Origin: an uncultured Lachnospiraceae bacterium
Lineage (GTDB): Bacteria; Bacillota; Clostridia; Lachnospirales; Lachnospiraceae
NCBI GenBank assembly: GCA_910578555.1
Contig: CAJTPS010000014.1
Span: forward strand, 21,057-85,056
Direction of reading: 5' to 3'
Length of the DNA stretch: 64,000 nt
Positions 17,671 to 25,931 of this stretch are shown here, one piece after another. A program made the translations under genes and the position numbers. The notes beneath the pieces are model-generated. The model was given only the letters and a program-made list of their open reading frames with translations, ran no database searches and was not told the DNA's origin. Every line of letters starts with the position of its first letter. The stretch's first letter is position 1.

Positions 17671-18828
17671 TCATACCCCGAACTTCACATACAGAAACCC
17701 ATCCTCAAACTTCGCCCCGTTGATCTCACGATTCGAGAACTCCGGCGGTATCGGGAACCTGCGTTTCTCGCCTCGTACCCCTACCGCCAGTTCACGCTGC
17801 TTCTGCTCCAGACACAAATCATCCTTGTCCGCAAAGGGAAGATATATTCTGAGATATCCTTCCTCCTGATTCACCGTATAGATTTCTGTCACAAACAACA
17901 CCTCATCAGGGTCGCACTCTGCAAAGATCCGCTCCCCCAGATCGCTTAGCATCTCCAGCGTGCGAACCTCGCTCTTCTGCAATTCCACATAGAACAGCTG
18001 CACCTGGCCGAAGCTCCCCGCGATCTCCTGCAGTGTTTCTTCCTGCGCCCGCATCCATTTGTTAAAATAGCCCTCCATCGCCTCCTGCGGGTAAACATGG
18101 TTGACGATGACCGCGTCCACATTATAGTGATATAAATACAGACAGGTAAAGTTGCGCTTTGCTTCGCTTAGCACAATTTTCTCCGGTGTGGTGACCACCC
18201 GCAGACTCACGATGTCTTTGTTTAACAAAAGTTCCTGCAGCCGCTTCATCTTATCCATCAGATACTCGATATCGTCAAAAACACTGTCCTTCGGCATGGG
18301 AATCTTCATGGTGCTCTCCACGACTTTCCCTACCGTCTTTACGCCAATTCTCTTGATCGGTAGAATTTTTTCTATGAGGCCGGACAGCCGTTCCGGATAT
18401 CTGAGCAGTGACAGCGTCTCACCCGTGGGCGCACAGTCCACAATGATCGTATCATATCTGCCGCTCTCATACATCTCCAGAATCTTGAACATGGAGAACA
18501 GTTCTTCCAGACCCGGAAATACCAGCAGTTCCTCCACTTCGATACCGCTCCCGCCTTTTAATGTCAGAAGCTGTTTAAAGTAATCCTTAATGTTCCCCCA
18601 GCTGCGCTCGCTCTCATAAACCGTATCCACCTCCAGCGCACCAAGATACTCCGTAATCTCCGTAACGTCCCTGCCGATCTTCCTGTCGAAAGCATCTCCT
18701 AAGCTGTGCGCCTGATCCGTGCTCATAATCAGCACACGCTTACCGCTCCCGGCTATTTTACATGCGGTCGCCGCTGCCATGGTCGTCTTGCCGACGCCGC
18801 CTTTTCCAGTATAGATGATAATTCTCAT
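17671..18828 (-). CDS. ArsA/Get3-family ATPase with C-terminal HSP20-like domain (copy A)
   Basis: The start at 18828 overlaps the radical SAM stop by 4 bases (ATGA), giving 385 residues. The deviant Walker A motif IYTGKGGVGKTTMAAATA is at residues 5-22, followed by LIMSTDQAHSLGDAFD and the switch II region VDCAPTGETLSLLRYPERL. The last 65 residues (YLRIYLPFADKDDL, GAKFEDGFLYVKFGV) look like the alpha-crystallin-like domain found in some ArsA proteins. ArsA/Get3 ATPases are dimeric and move arsenite through ArsB or target tail-anchored proteins. No arsB or arsR gene is nearby, so arsenic export is unlikely. It is 32-ish percent-like in layout to copy B but clearly distinct. Confidence 0.88.
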   Translation of the reverse strand: MRIIIYTGKGGVGKTTMAAATACKIAGSGKRVLIMSTDQAHSLGDAFDRKIGRDVTEITEYLGALEVDTVYESERSWGNIKDYFKQLLTLKGGSGIEVEELLVFPGLEELFSMFKILEMYESGRYDTIIVDCAPTGETLSLLRYPERLSGLIEKILPIKRIGVKTVGKVVESTMKIPMPKDSVFDDIEYLMDKMKRLQELLLNKDIVSLRVVTTPEKIVLSEAKRNFTCLYLYHYNVDAVIVNHVYPQEAMEGYFNKWMRAQEETLQEIAGSFGQVQLFYVELQKSEVRTLEMLSDLGERIFAECDPDEVLFVTEIYTVNQEEGYLRIYLPFADKDDLCLEQKQRELAVGVRGEKRRFPIPPEFSNREINGAKFEDGFLYVKFGV

Positions 18829-19856
18829 GGATTCTTTACCCCTTCCATATGGCAATTGAGTAAGTAGGATTTATAATCGTCTATAAAAAAGGCTCTCTTA
18901 GAATGCCTGTTTCCGTACTTCTCAACGAGTGTTTGCAGCGTGACTTCCCTGGCAGTACGCAAGGCAGCCGTATCCTCCGTGATCACCCTTCTTACCATTT
19001 CCTCCGGTTCAATACTCTTCAGACTGCCGATCTTCCACGCCTCTGTCATATGCGTAAAGTTGAAATACACATCATATGTATTCGACACGTTCAGCACGAT
19101 CTGTTCTTCATTGTGGTACTCTACATGAGAATGATCGTCTTTGAGCAGTTCACAACATTCCTGCTCCGTGTATACCTCATCATAATTCATGTAGTACGGT
19201 CTTATTTTGTCCGGAACATGATCCTTTTCGATTCGAATATCATACAGCTTACGGTTCTCACCGTCGCAGCTCCCGCTGTGTACGAAAAATGCAAACCGCT
19301 CTCCGAACGCCGCGCATCTTTCCTCCAGCTGCAAGGTATCCGCCAGATCAGCCAGCGAGACGATCTGCTCCTTATTTTCCTCATTTATAAATGCCTGCCA
19401 TCTGGGTGCAATCTGATTCGCAAGCAGAATATCCGTGGCTTTCAGCAGTTCTTTAAACGCCCCTTTACGCCCTGTGTATCGATCCGTCATTGTCTCCATT
19501 CCAAACCAGGTAAGTTGAACCCGCTTCACACCTGTTTCCTTTAAGAAAAGCGCATAATCCGGATCTCTTACCAGACGCCAGAAACTTGCCAGTTCGAAGC
19601 GTTCCGGTCTGGCATTAACGGAAATCTCATTATCCCTGTCCCAGCGTTCTTTGTAGTTATCACAGAAATCCGGTTCTCTCAACCAGCTATAGTAAGTAAT
19701 ACGCTCAAAAAAAGGGCTGAAATAATCAACAATCCAGCGGTCTGCGTTCTCCCCGATCCTCCGGTTCGGCATATGACCGATCCAGCAATGTCTGCACCTG
19801 TTCGGACAGCCGTACATATCTACTGCAAGTATAAGTGATTTATGAAACATATCCAT
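18825..19856 (-). CDS. Radical SAM protein of the ArsA operon
   Basis: The 343-residue protein carries the cluster motif near its N-terminus: AVDMYGCPNRCRHCWIGHM, with cysteines in a CxxxCxxC pattern. The fold continues with a long region rich in aromatic and acidic residues (YYSWLREPDFCDNY, KRVQLTWFGMETMTDRYTGR). No SPASM cluster motif is clear in the C-terminal part. Radical SAM enzymes cut S-adenosylmethionine to a radical that modifies peptides, RNA or small molecules. It lies between the small protein gene and ArsA copy A and overlaps the latter by 4 bases, so the products likely work together. The substrate is unknown. Confidence 0.88.
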   Translation of the reverse strand: MDMFHKSLILAVDMYGCPNRCRHCWIGHMPNRRIGENADRWIVDYFSPFFERITYYSWLREPDFCDNYKERWDRDNEISVNARPERFELASFWRLVRDPDYALFLKETGVKRVQLTWFGMETMTDRYTGRKGAFKELLKATDILLANQIAPRWQAFINEENKEQIVSLADLADTLQLEERCAAFGERFAFFVHSGSCDGENRKLYDIRIEKDHVPDKIRPYYMNYDEVYTEQECCELLKDDHSHVEYHNEEQIVLNVSNTYDVYFNFTHMTEAWKIGSLKSIEPEEMVRRVITEDTAALRTAREVTLQTLVEKYGNRHSKRAFFIDDYKSYLLNCHMEGVKNP

Positions 19857-19949
19857 ATCCCTTTCTTTACTTTGTTTTTCTTTACCTACTTATCTTTACA
19901 TACTTAATCTTCGCTTCTTTTCTTTATAGCACTGTATAAAGTGTACCGC

Positions 19950-20324
19950 CTATACTATTTCAATTTTCCGTGTGTTGCGGACTGTCCGGGCTTCCAGGTT
20001 TATTCCCTCTCCTTCTCCGTTCCTGCCGCCTTCACTTCCCACTGTGCCGTTCCCGCGGCCTGCATTTCCTGTTGTACCACTTCTGCCGTTTTTATTCCCC
20101 ATACTGCTGTCCGCATATTCATCGGCTCCATAATATTTTTGCCCTGGGCCGCCATGCGCGCAGATATCATGCAGCACCGCCTGCAGCACCTCTCCTGCCA
20201 TCAGCTTGAGTTCTCTTTCGATCACCTCTACATGACTGTTCATCTCCTCCGGAAACAATGCGAGAATTGCTTTTTTCTGATATGCCTTCGCCGTCATGAT
20301 TCTGTCTAACATTTCTGTGTTCAT
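19950..20324 (-). CDS. Unknown small protein with helical head and Gly/Asn-rich tail
   Basis: The 124-residue protein overlaps the end of ArsA copy B by 4 bases and precedes the radical SAM gene by 93 bases. The first 55 residues are helical and charged (LDRIMTAKAYQKKAILALF, EEMNSHVEVIERELKLMAGE). A middle stretch reads HGGPGQKYYGADEYADSS. The tail, residues about 78-108, is rich in Gly, Asn, Arg and Thr. I do not recognise a family. Its position suggests an adaptor for the ATPases or a substrate of the radical SAM enzyme; both are inference. Confidence 0.8.
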   Translation of the reverse strand: MNTEMLDRIMTAKAYQKKAILALFPEEMNSHVEVIERELKLMAGEVLQAVLHDICAHGGPGQKYYGADEYADSSMGNKNGRSGTTGNAGRGNGTVGSEGGRNGEGEGINLEARTVRNTRKIEIV

Positions 20325-21562
20325 ACCGATCCTCCATTTCTGCCGCCCTGTGAAGTGAACTGAATCACCAGCTGCCCGTCCTCGAATCTGGCTCCTGAGA
20401 CAACATAGCCTCGCAGCACATTCGGCAGCGGCACATTACGCTTAAAGTTTCCCGTCTTTATGATCAGGTCCGTGGCAGACTGATACAGATCAATGTCTTC
20501 CTTATTCGCACAAGGCATAAATACCACCAGCTGATAACCGTTTTCCGTCTCGGTAAACCGCTCCCGTTCTGCAACTGCCCTGTTCTCAAACACATCTGCA
20601 TGGACAAGCACATCGTCCACGATCCGCCTGATCGCACGCTCCCCCTTAAGTTCCTCGTCATACCACGGAATCTCGTAGACGGGTATGTCCGCGAAACATT
20701 CTTTGATCTGTCCGATATAGCCCCGCTGCAGTTCCAGCCAATGCTCAAAAAAATCGTTGCCGATCTCCTGCGGAAGAATCCGATTGATATAGATTCCATC
20801 CACATTAAAGTTATAAAGGTTCAAGTACATATAACTGCGCTTTGTCTCCTCCACCACCATCTTCTCCGGTGTGGTCACGATCCTGACACATGTGGTATCA
20901 CGGTCTTTTAACAGTTCCTGCAGTCTGGCAAGTTTCAGGTACATTCTTTCGATATCATTCATAGCATTTTTATTTGGCAGTTCCATCCTGAAAACCGCTT
21001 TTGAAACCGGTGCAAGTACCCTGACACCCACCTTGCCGACAGGAAAAAGCTTCTCCATATACCACGAAAGAAGTTCCGGAAATTTTAGCAGTGACAATGT
21101 TTCCCCCGTAGGCGCACAGTCTACGATCAGCCGGTCATAATTACCGCTGCGATAGATCTCCGCTATTTTTAATAAGGAAAATAGTTCTTCCATGCCCGGT
21201 ATCATGCCAGGGTCCTGTAAACCGCTGACGTCGGTTTCCGCCCCGGCCGTCCGGCGTACTGTTGCTGTCATCGCACTGCTCTGCCCCGCTCCCGATAGAA
21301 GCCCACCCAGATACTCCATGATAAAAGCAAAATCTTTGCTCATCACATATTCCGGATCGATCTCGTATGCGTCAAGATTAGGCAGCACATTCTCCGGCTC
21401 TCTGACCAGCTTTCTCTCAAAAATATCGCCCAGATTATGCGCCATATCCGTACTCATAAGCAGCGTCCGCTTCCCCTCCTGCGCGCTCCTGACCGCATGT
21501 GCCGCCGCAACACTACTCTTTCCGACGCCGCCTTTTCCTGTAAAAATGTAGATTTTTGACAT
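20321..21562 (-). CDS. ArsA/Get3-family ATPase with C-terminal HSP20-like domain (copy B)
   Basis: The ATG at 21562 has GGAAAGG upstream and gives 413 residues. Walker A is IFTGKGGVGKSSVAAAHAV near residue 6, then LLMSTDMAHNLGDIFERK, and switch II is VDCAPTGETLSLLKFPELL. An insert around residues 95-125 (SGAGQSSAMTATVRRTAG) is absent in copy A. The C-terminus (YQLVVFMPCANKEDI, GARFEDGQLVIQF) again looks like an HSP20-type domain. It is the first gene of the four-gene unit. The presence of two diverged ATPases suggests a heterodimer or two-step pump-like motor. A weak -10 TATACT lies at 21613-21618. Confidence 0.88.
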   Translation of the reverse strand: MSKIYIFTGKGGVGKSSVAAAHAVRSAQEGKRTLLMSTDMAHNLGDIFERKLVREPENVLPNLDAYEIDPEYVMSKDFAFIMEYLGGLLSGAGQSSAMTATVRRTAGAETDVSGLQDPGMIPGMEELFSLLKIAEIYRSGNYDRLIVDCAPTGETLSLLKFPELLSWYMEKLFPVGKVGVRVLAPVSKAVFRMELPNKNAMNDIERMYLKLARLQELLKDRDTTCVRIVTTPEKMVVEETKRSYMYLNLYNFNVDGIYINRILPQEIGNDFFEHWLELQRGYIGQIKECFADIPVYEIPWYDEELKGERAIRRIVDDVLVHADVFENRAVAERERFTETENGYQLVVFMPCANKEDIDLYQSATDLIIKTGNFKRNVPLPNVLRGYVVSGARFEDGQLVIQFTSQGGRNGGSV

Positions 21563-21729
21563 GATACTTTCCTTTCCTGTATTCTTCCGCACTCGAATAG
21601 TTCCTCGACCGAAGTATATGTGTTATGATTTGGCAGTCATTGCTTCCCACAATCAACTGCCATTCTGCCTATCTGCCTTTACATATATATCCTTCTATTA
21701 TTATAAGCTGCTCCACAGCCCTGTTCGCT

Positions 21730-22230
21730 TTATTCGATCTCAATCTTTCTGATTTTCCCGGAAACTGCCGACTCCTTGTCCTTCTCCTGCCGCAGCACTC
21801 CCAGAACCTTCCCCGTCATCTTCTGAAGCAGTTCCATCTCCTCCCCCGTCAGGGACCCTATGATCTCCATACCGTAACGCAGCAGCTCGCTTACCAGTGC
21901 CTCGAACTGCGCCATGCCTTTTTCACTGAAGGAAATCTGCACCACTCTCTTGTCTTCCTCGGAACGTGTACGAATCACCAGACCGTTCTTCTCCATCCGG
22001 CTGATAATTCCGGTAGCCGTGTTGAGGGGCACATGAACATAATCGGCGATTTCCGTCATATTCACTGCCTCCTTACGGAAAAGCAGCCAGAAGACCAGCA
22101 CTTCATTCTTGGAGCAGTTCAGAAACACATTCTCCCACAGATCAGAGGATATCAGTTCTTTAACCTCTTCTATATAATCTATGACAAATTGGGATAGTTC
22201 CTCGGGAACTCCGTATTTTATCAAATTCAT
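21730..22230 (-). CDS. MarR-family transcriptional regulator
   Basis: The ATG at 22230 has AGGAG 6 bases upstream and gives 166 residues. The winged-helix core reads VNMTEIADYVHVPLNTATGI and ISRMEKNGLVIRTRSEEDKR, a typical MarR recognition helix and wing. It lies 167 bases upstream of ArsA copy B on the same strand and is the obvious candidate regulator of that unit. MarR proteins usually respond to small, often phenolic ligands. Its own promoter is at 22326-22354. Confidence 0.9.
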   Translation of the reverse strand: MNLIKYGVPEELSQFVIDYIEEVKELISSDLWENVFLNCSKNEVLVFWLLFRKEAVNMTEIADYVHVPLNTATGIISRMEKNGLVIRTRSEEDKRVVQISFSEKGMAQFEALVSELLRYGMEIIGSLTGEEMELLQKMTGKVLGVLRQEKDKESAVSGKIRKIEIE

Positions 22231-22325
22231 GGCAGCTCCTGTCCGGTGACACCGGGCGTCGTATCGTCTGGTTTTTATAAAGTGATACAACACAGCATAA
22301 TTAATTCGCGTCTCGAAGTAATTTT

Positions 22326-22354
22326 ATTCTAATATGTGATAAATAATTTGTCAA
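22326..22354 (-). promoter_or_regulatory. Sigma-A promoter of the marR-type gene
   Basis: On the minus strand a perfect TTGACA (22349-22354) is followed after 17 bases by TAGAAT (22326-22331), about 95 bases upstream of the start codon. The region is AT-rich with AATTATTT between the boxes. Confidence 0.8.
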
Positions 22355-22410
22355 TACCTTTTATAAGATACGCTCTGCCCGGTCATACCAAAACCTGTTC
22401 CTCTCTCCTC

Positions 22411-22880
22411 CTAATCCCACTGGTCCGGGAATTTCCTCTTCACCGGCGCGTCAAATCTTTGCGTATATGCCTCGTTCTCCTCCTCCGGCAGATCCTCAAA
22501 TACCTCTGGCGCATAGAAGCTCCCGCCGAAACCAGAAAGCCCGCCTTCCACAAGCTCGATCCCCATAAACGCGTCGAAGTTCTTACCGTCCGCCGTAGTG
22601 ACTCCGAAATGATCGCAGGTCCGGAAGCCGTGTCCCGGATAATAATCAGGTTCACCGAAAATCACGATCCCTTCATACCCGGCCTCCTTTGCCAGCGCAA
22701 GCGTTTCTTCCAGCAGCAAACCTCCCACGCCGCACCCCTGCCACCCAGGGGCTACACAGAGCGGTCCGAATAACAGGATTTCTTTCTCCTGACCGGTCTC
22801 CTTTCTCAGCCACGCCTTGCTGTAAAAGATCGCGCCCACAATCTCGTCACCTTCTGCCGCCTGGGAAAATATCCCATATT
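22411..22880 (-). pseudogene. GNAT acetyltransferase remnant lacking its N-terminus
   Basis: The frame encodes the C-terminal two thirds of a GNAT protein: EGDEIVGAIFYSKAW, ILLFGPLCVAPGWQGCGVGG (acetyl-CoA loop) and GIVIFGEPDYYPGHGF. The expected first 45 or so residues are missing. Instead the frame runs straight into the end of the neighbouring acetyltransferase gene, so a deletion seems to have fused the two genes. An ATG at 22926 could still allow some translation, but from the other gene's sequence. Confidence 0.7.
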
Positions 22881-23443
22881 GATCCGCACTTCTTTCCTCT
22901 CCATATCCCGATTGGTATAGCAGCATGTATCAAAGCCGACGAGGTCAAATCCTTCCTTCTGATAAAAAGCAATCGCGCCTGTATTGCAAGACTGCGTCTC
23001 TAATATAATTGTCCGCCGATGTTTTAAAACCGCCTGCTCCTTTGCAATCGCCATGAGCGCATGACCGATCCCCTGCCTTCTGATTTTCTCATGAACCCAC
23101 AGTTCCGTAACAATCAAACGGTTACTCCACTCTTCCGGACATGTCTCAATGCAGGCAATCAGATCCTGTTTACCATCCTTCTCTTCGACGATCCCCATGC
23201 AAATGCTTTCTCCCAATGCTCCCGATACAGTTTATCCGGAAAGTCGTACACCTCCGGACAATGTGTCACCGGCACATCAAATTTACGTTTATGAATCGTA
23301 ATATCATATCCGTCGGAAACCTTATGCATATTCACATCATAATACGTTTCCGTTGTATAGCCAATAGGAACCACCGTGCCCTTCCACTGCTCTCCGGGAA
23401 GGTGAATGATCCTGTCTTTCATCTGATCTTTTTCATCCCACAT
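22875..23443 (-). pseudogene. Frameshifted GNAT acetyltransferase
   Basis: The start at 23443 follows AGGAGGG. The N-terminal part reads IIHLPGEQWKGTVVPIGYTT and ends ...EKAFAWG before shifting to a wrong frame. The right sequence goes on in another frame as IVEEKDGKQDLIACIETC and RRQGIGHALMAIAKEQA, the acetyl-CoA site. One extra G in the GGGG run near 23196-23200 would restore the frame. The end of the gene (ERKEVRINMGYF) runs into the next remnant without its own stop. It may be a true mutation or a sequencing error. Confidence 0.75.
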
Positions 23444-23485
23444 CTCCCTCCTTTTCTGCTGCATATATCGGCGCTGCCGGCCTTG

Positions 23486-24376
23486 TTACTTAATATAGAT
23501 TTCTGAAACGGTATCTTCTACACCATTGATCTGCAGCCTGACATGAATTTTTCCGTTTTCAAATTCATGCAAAGGGTATTCCAGCGGCTCGGAAAGATTG
23601 GTAATATCAACAGACTCTGCCACATCTCCCTGTACCAGCCACAAAACAAGTGTTGCCCCGTCCGGCACAGTGCCGCAGGAAATGTCTGCATGAAGCAGCT
23701 GCGTGTCTGCGTCTGTAATCGTCATATTTTGTTCCTTCACAAACCCGTCACTGGCACTTCTGAAATCCAGTTTCCAGATGTCACCAACACAGGCATTATA
23801 ATTCATACTGATCACCCCTGAGTTCCAAATCCGCTCACTGGAAGCAGCATCCCTATTGATACCCTTGCCGGTGACCACACTGATGATAACCCCCGTCAGG
23901 CAGATCAACATGAGTACCATGCTCATACCCCCGGCGATAATAAATTTTAAATGATGTGTTCCTCTTTGTACCATAATGCTGTTATCCTCCTTTTTAACAA
24001 GTGTTCCGCACGCTTCGCAGTATTTTGCTTTTAATGAAATTTTATGTCCACAAGCAGGACAGGCGTCTTTTATTTCTGAACGACGCAAAAAATAAATCAA
24101 TAACCCGACAAAGGGTGTAGCAATAAAAACTACAAGCGGCCATAGTATCGGATCATCGCCCCGCTCTATACAATCCCGATATACCCACGCTGCAAAAAAA
24201 ACAGCGGTACACAACGCGGAAATGATAAAGCAGAGCAGCATGACGGGAATCAGCACGGAAAGACCGCTAAACCCATCGCTTTTTAAATAGAACAGACCGA
24301 ACCGAAAAAAAATCAGCAATAAGATGATAAACATCCCGATATAAAACAGTAATTTTTTGTTTTTCAAATTGTTCAC
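23486..24376 (-). CDS. Membrane protein with zinc ribbon, in ECF sigma operon
   Basis: The 296-residue protein has hydrophobic segments at about 10-28, 38-62 and 75-95, then a double-cysteine ribbon (ACPACGHKISLKAKYCEACG) near 110-130, a further membrane segment near 150-170, and an outer domain of about 120 residues. Its ATG overlaps the stop of the preceding gene by 4 bases. The layout, with an inner zinc ribbon and an outer domain, suggests a sensor or envelope component controlled by the sigma factor of the same operon. The family is not recognised. Confidence 0.75.
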   Translation of the reverse strand: MNNLKNKKLLFYIGMFIILLLIFFRFGLFYLKSDGFSGLSVLIPVMLLCFIISALCTAVFFAAWVYRDCIERGDDPILWPLVVFIATPFVGLLIYFLRRSEIKDACPACGHKISLKAKYCEACGTLVKKEDNSIMVQRGTHHLKFIIAGGMSMVLMLICLTGVIISVVTGKGINRDAASSERIWNSGVISMNYNACVGDIWKLDFRSASDGFVKEQNMTITDADTQLLHADISCGTVPDGATLVLWLVQGDVAESVDITNLSEPLEYPLHEFENGKIHVRLQINGVEDTVSEIYIK

Positions 24377-24750
24377 GCCAAAACTCCTCTTTTCTCAATA
24401 CGGATTGTGATATCCTTTTTTATGTTTGTTCTTTTTACACCTATCATAGTAATCAATATGCCCGCCACAGCTATATAAAAGCAAATGCCAGCGGCAAAGT
24501 AAGCTAAATAAACATTCTCAATGACTGTAACAACCAAAACAGCCAGTAAAGAAAACGTTGCCAGATTTAAGAGCATGGGCAGATACCAAAGTGATAAGGC
24601 ATATGTGACAGGTCGTTTTCGCAGTGCGGCTTCCTGTAGATGCAGAGCCGCTTTGAGGCTTTCATTCAGTTCCGGGGCCGGTACATCCACTATTTTAACA
24701 GAAGCCCGGATCATTTCTTCTATTTCCATATTAATGCAGTCGTCTCTCAT
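24373..24750 (-). CDS. Small membrane protein, possible anti-sigma factor
   Basis: The 125-residue protein has a soluble N-terminal 55 residues (MEIEEMIRASVKIVDVPAPE) followed by two hydrophobic segments (about 55-75 and 80-103) and a basic end. It overlaps the ECF sigma gene by 20 bases, the usual position of an anti-sigma factor. No zinc HxxxCxxC motif is seen, so the role is inference from gene order and topology. Confidence 0.65.
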   Translation of the reverse strand: MRDDCINMEIEEMIRASVKIVDVPAPELNESLKAALHLQEAALRKRPVTYALSLWYLPMLLNLATFSLLAVLVVTVIENVYLAYFAAGICFYIAVAGILITMIGVKRTNIKKDITIRIEKRGVLA

Positions 24751-25264
24751 AACCAGTGTCCTCCAATCTTTTTTTAATCAGGTTTCTTCCTTTAAACAAT
24801 CGACTTTTCACAGTACCAGGCGGCTTTTTAATAATAGCCGCTATCTGCTCTATGGAACAATCGGAAAGATAAAATAATATCAAAGGTACCTGAAACTTCT
24901 CCGGAAGCGTTTGCATAATCTGGCGAACTTCCGTGATCAGTTCCTTCTGAAAATAGTTTTCTTCAATATTTTCTTCGGAATGCAGCAATGTTTCCGCGTC
25001 ATCATCAATATTGCTGCAAGGAGCGATCATATTACGCCGGGCCTGTTTTCTTCTGTCACTTTTCCAGAGATTATGTGCTAAAGAAAAGAACAATGCTTTC
25101 GGATTTTTCTCCCAGTCAAGCATCCATTCCGTTTCTAATGCTTTCAGAAACGTCTGCTGATACAAATCCTCGGCATCTTCCTTGTCCACACAGAGTTTCA
25201 GGCAAAATCTATATATATCTGTACCGAAATTATCAATACATTTTTCTATTTCTCCTGCATTCAC
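24731..25264 (-). CDS. ECF-type RNA polymerase sigma factor
   Basis: The 177-residue protein has region 2 (RFCLKLCVDKEDAEDLYQQT, then FLKALE) and region 4 (LPEKFQVPLILFYLSDCSIE, then KKPPGTVKSRLFKGR) of group 4 sigma factors. It directs RNA polymerase to a small regulon, here probably including its own operon with the two membrane proteins. The stop overlaps the next gene. No perfect ECF promoter was identified upstream in 25265-25480. Confidence 0.92.
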   Translation of the reverse strand: MNAGEIEKCIDNFGTDIYRFCLKLCVDKEDAEDLYQQTFLKALETEWMLDWEKNPKALFFSLAHNLWKSDRRKQARRNMIAPCSNIDDDAETLLHSEENIEENYFQKELITEVRQIMQTLPEKFQVPLILFYLSDCSIEQIAAIIKKPPGTVKSRLFKGRNLIKKRLEDTGYERRLH

Positions 25265-25484
25265 CGTTTCACCTCCTCTGCCTGTTCACTCTATATTCGT
25301 CATGACTTTATACGCGGTTCATTTTTTTCTGCGCAGTTTTAATAAATGAATAAAACCGGAGCAATTTGCTATATCTAAAAATACCGGAAACGAAAATGAA
25401 ACACTCTCGCTCCCGGTCATATTATTTTATCATATTCAAGCTTCTTTTCCCACTTGCTCTGCTGAGAAACTGCAATTTCTATTC

Positions 25485-25512
25485 TTGCATTCTATCTTCA
25501 ATGTGCTATAAT
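25485..25512 (+). promoter_or_regulatory. Promoter upstream of tRNA-Ala
   Basis: TTGCAT (25485-25490) and a perfect TATAAT (25507-25512) are separated by 16 bases on the plus strand. The tRNA gene starts 111 bases downstream. An 8-bp hairpin GATCAGAA/TTCTGATC lies between the promoter and the tRNA. Confidence 0.65.
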
Positions 25513-25623
25513 ATATTCAGACATAAAACTGCATCATAGAGAAGTCATACATAGCTTGTTGACGCAGCAGTCGTCCGGACGATCAGAAAATTATTCTGAT
25601 CTTTCATCAAAAATAAGTTTTAT

Positions 25624-25696
25624 GGGGATATAGCTCAGTTGGGAGAGCGATACGTTCGCAACGTATAGGTCACGAGTTCGAGTCTCGCTATCTCCA
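25624..25696 (+). tRNA. tRNA-Ala (anticodon CGC)
   Basis: The 73-base gene folds as a cloverleaf: acceptor GGGGATA/TATCTCC with one G-T pair, D arm GCTC/GAGC, anticodon stem ATACG/CGTAT with loop TTCGCAA, and T loop TTCGAGT. The anticodon is CGC, read as alanine (GCG codons). The first T-stem pair is an A-C mismatch. CCA is not encoded. Confidence 0.95.
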
Positions 25697-25704
25697 TTTT
25701 GATG

Positions 25705-25748
25705 GTGTCGAAAAGCCTTGATTTTACTGGGTTTTCGGCACTTCTTTT
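25705..25748 (+). terminator. Probable terminator after tRNA-Ala
   Basis: The arms GTGTCGAAAA (25705-25714) and TTTTCGGCAC (25732-25741) pair with one G-T wobble and are followed by a T-rich stretch. It is placed 8 bases after the tRNA end. Confidence 0.6.
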
Positions 25749-25931
25749 CTCTCAATCCTTTTTTGTCATCTCATGCAGAAAGTTAAAATCAACTTCCCTT
25801 TCAGCCTCCACCCTTTTTCTCCACCAGATCAATAACCATAATAATATAGTAAGCATAGTCCCTGAATCATTTTCAAATACTCTCCCGCATATTTCTCCTG
25901 TCCCCGCATATACTGTTCCCGAGGTGATTCC

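Noticed and set aside
17671..21562. Arsenic resistance operon
   Set aside because: The ATPases are ArsA-like, but no arsB, arsC, arsD or arsR gene is nearby and the partner is a radical SAM gene.
25624..25931. Integrated element at tRNA-Ala
   Set aside because: No integrase gene, no duplicated tRNA 3' end and no cluster of foreign genes follow.
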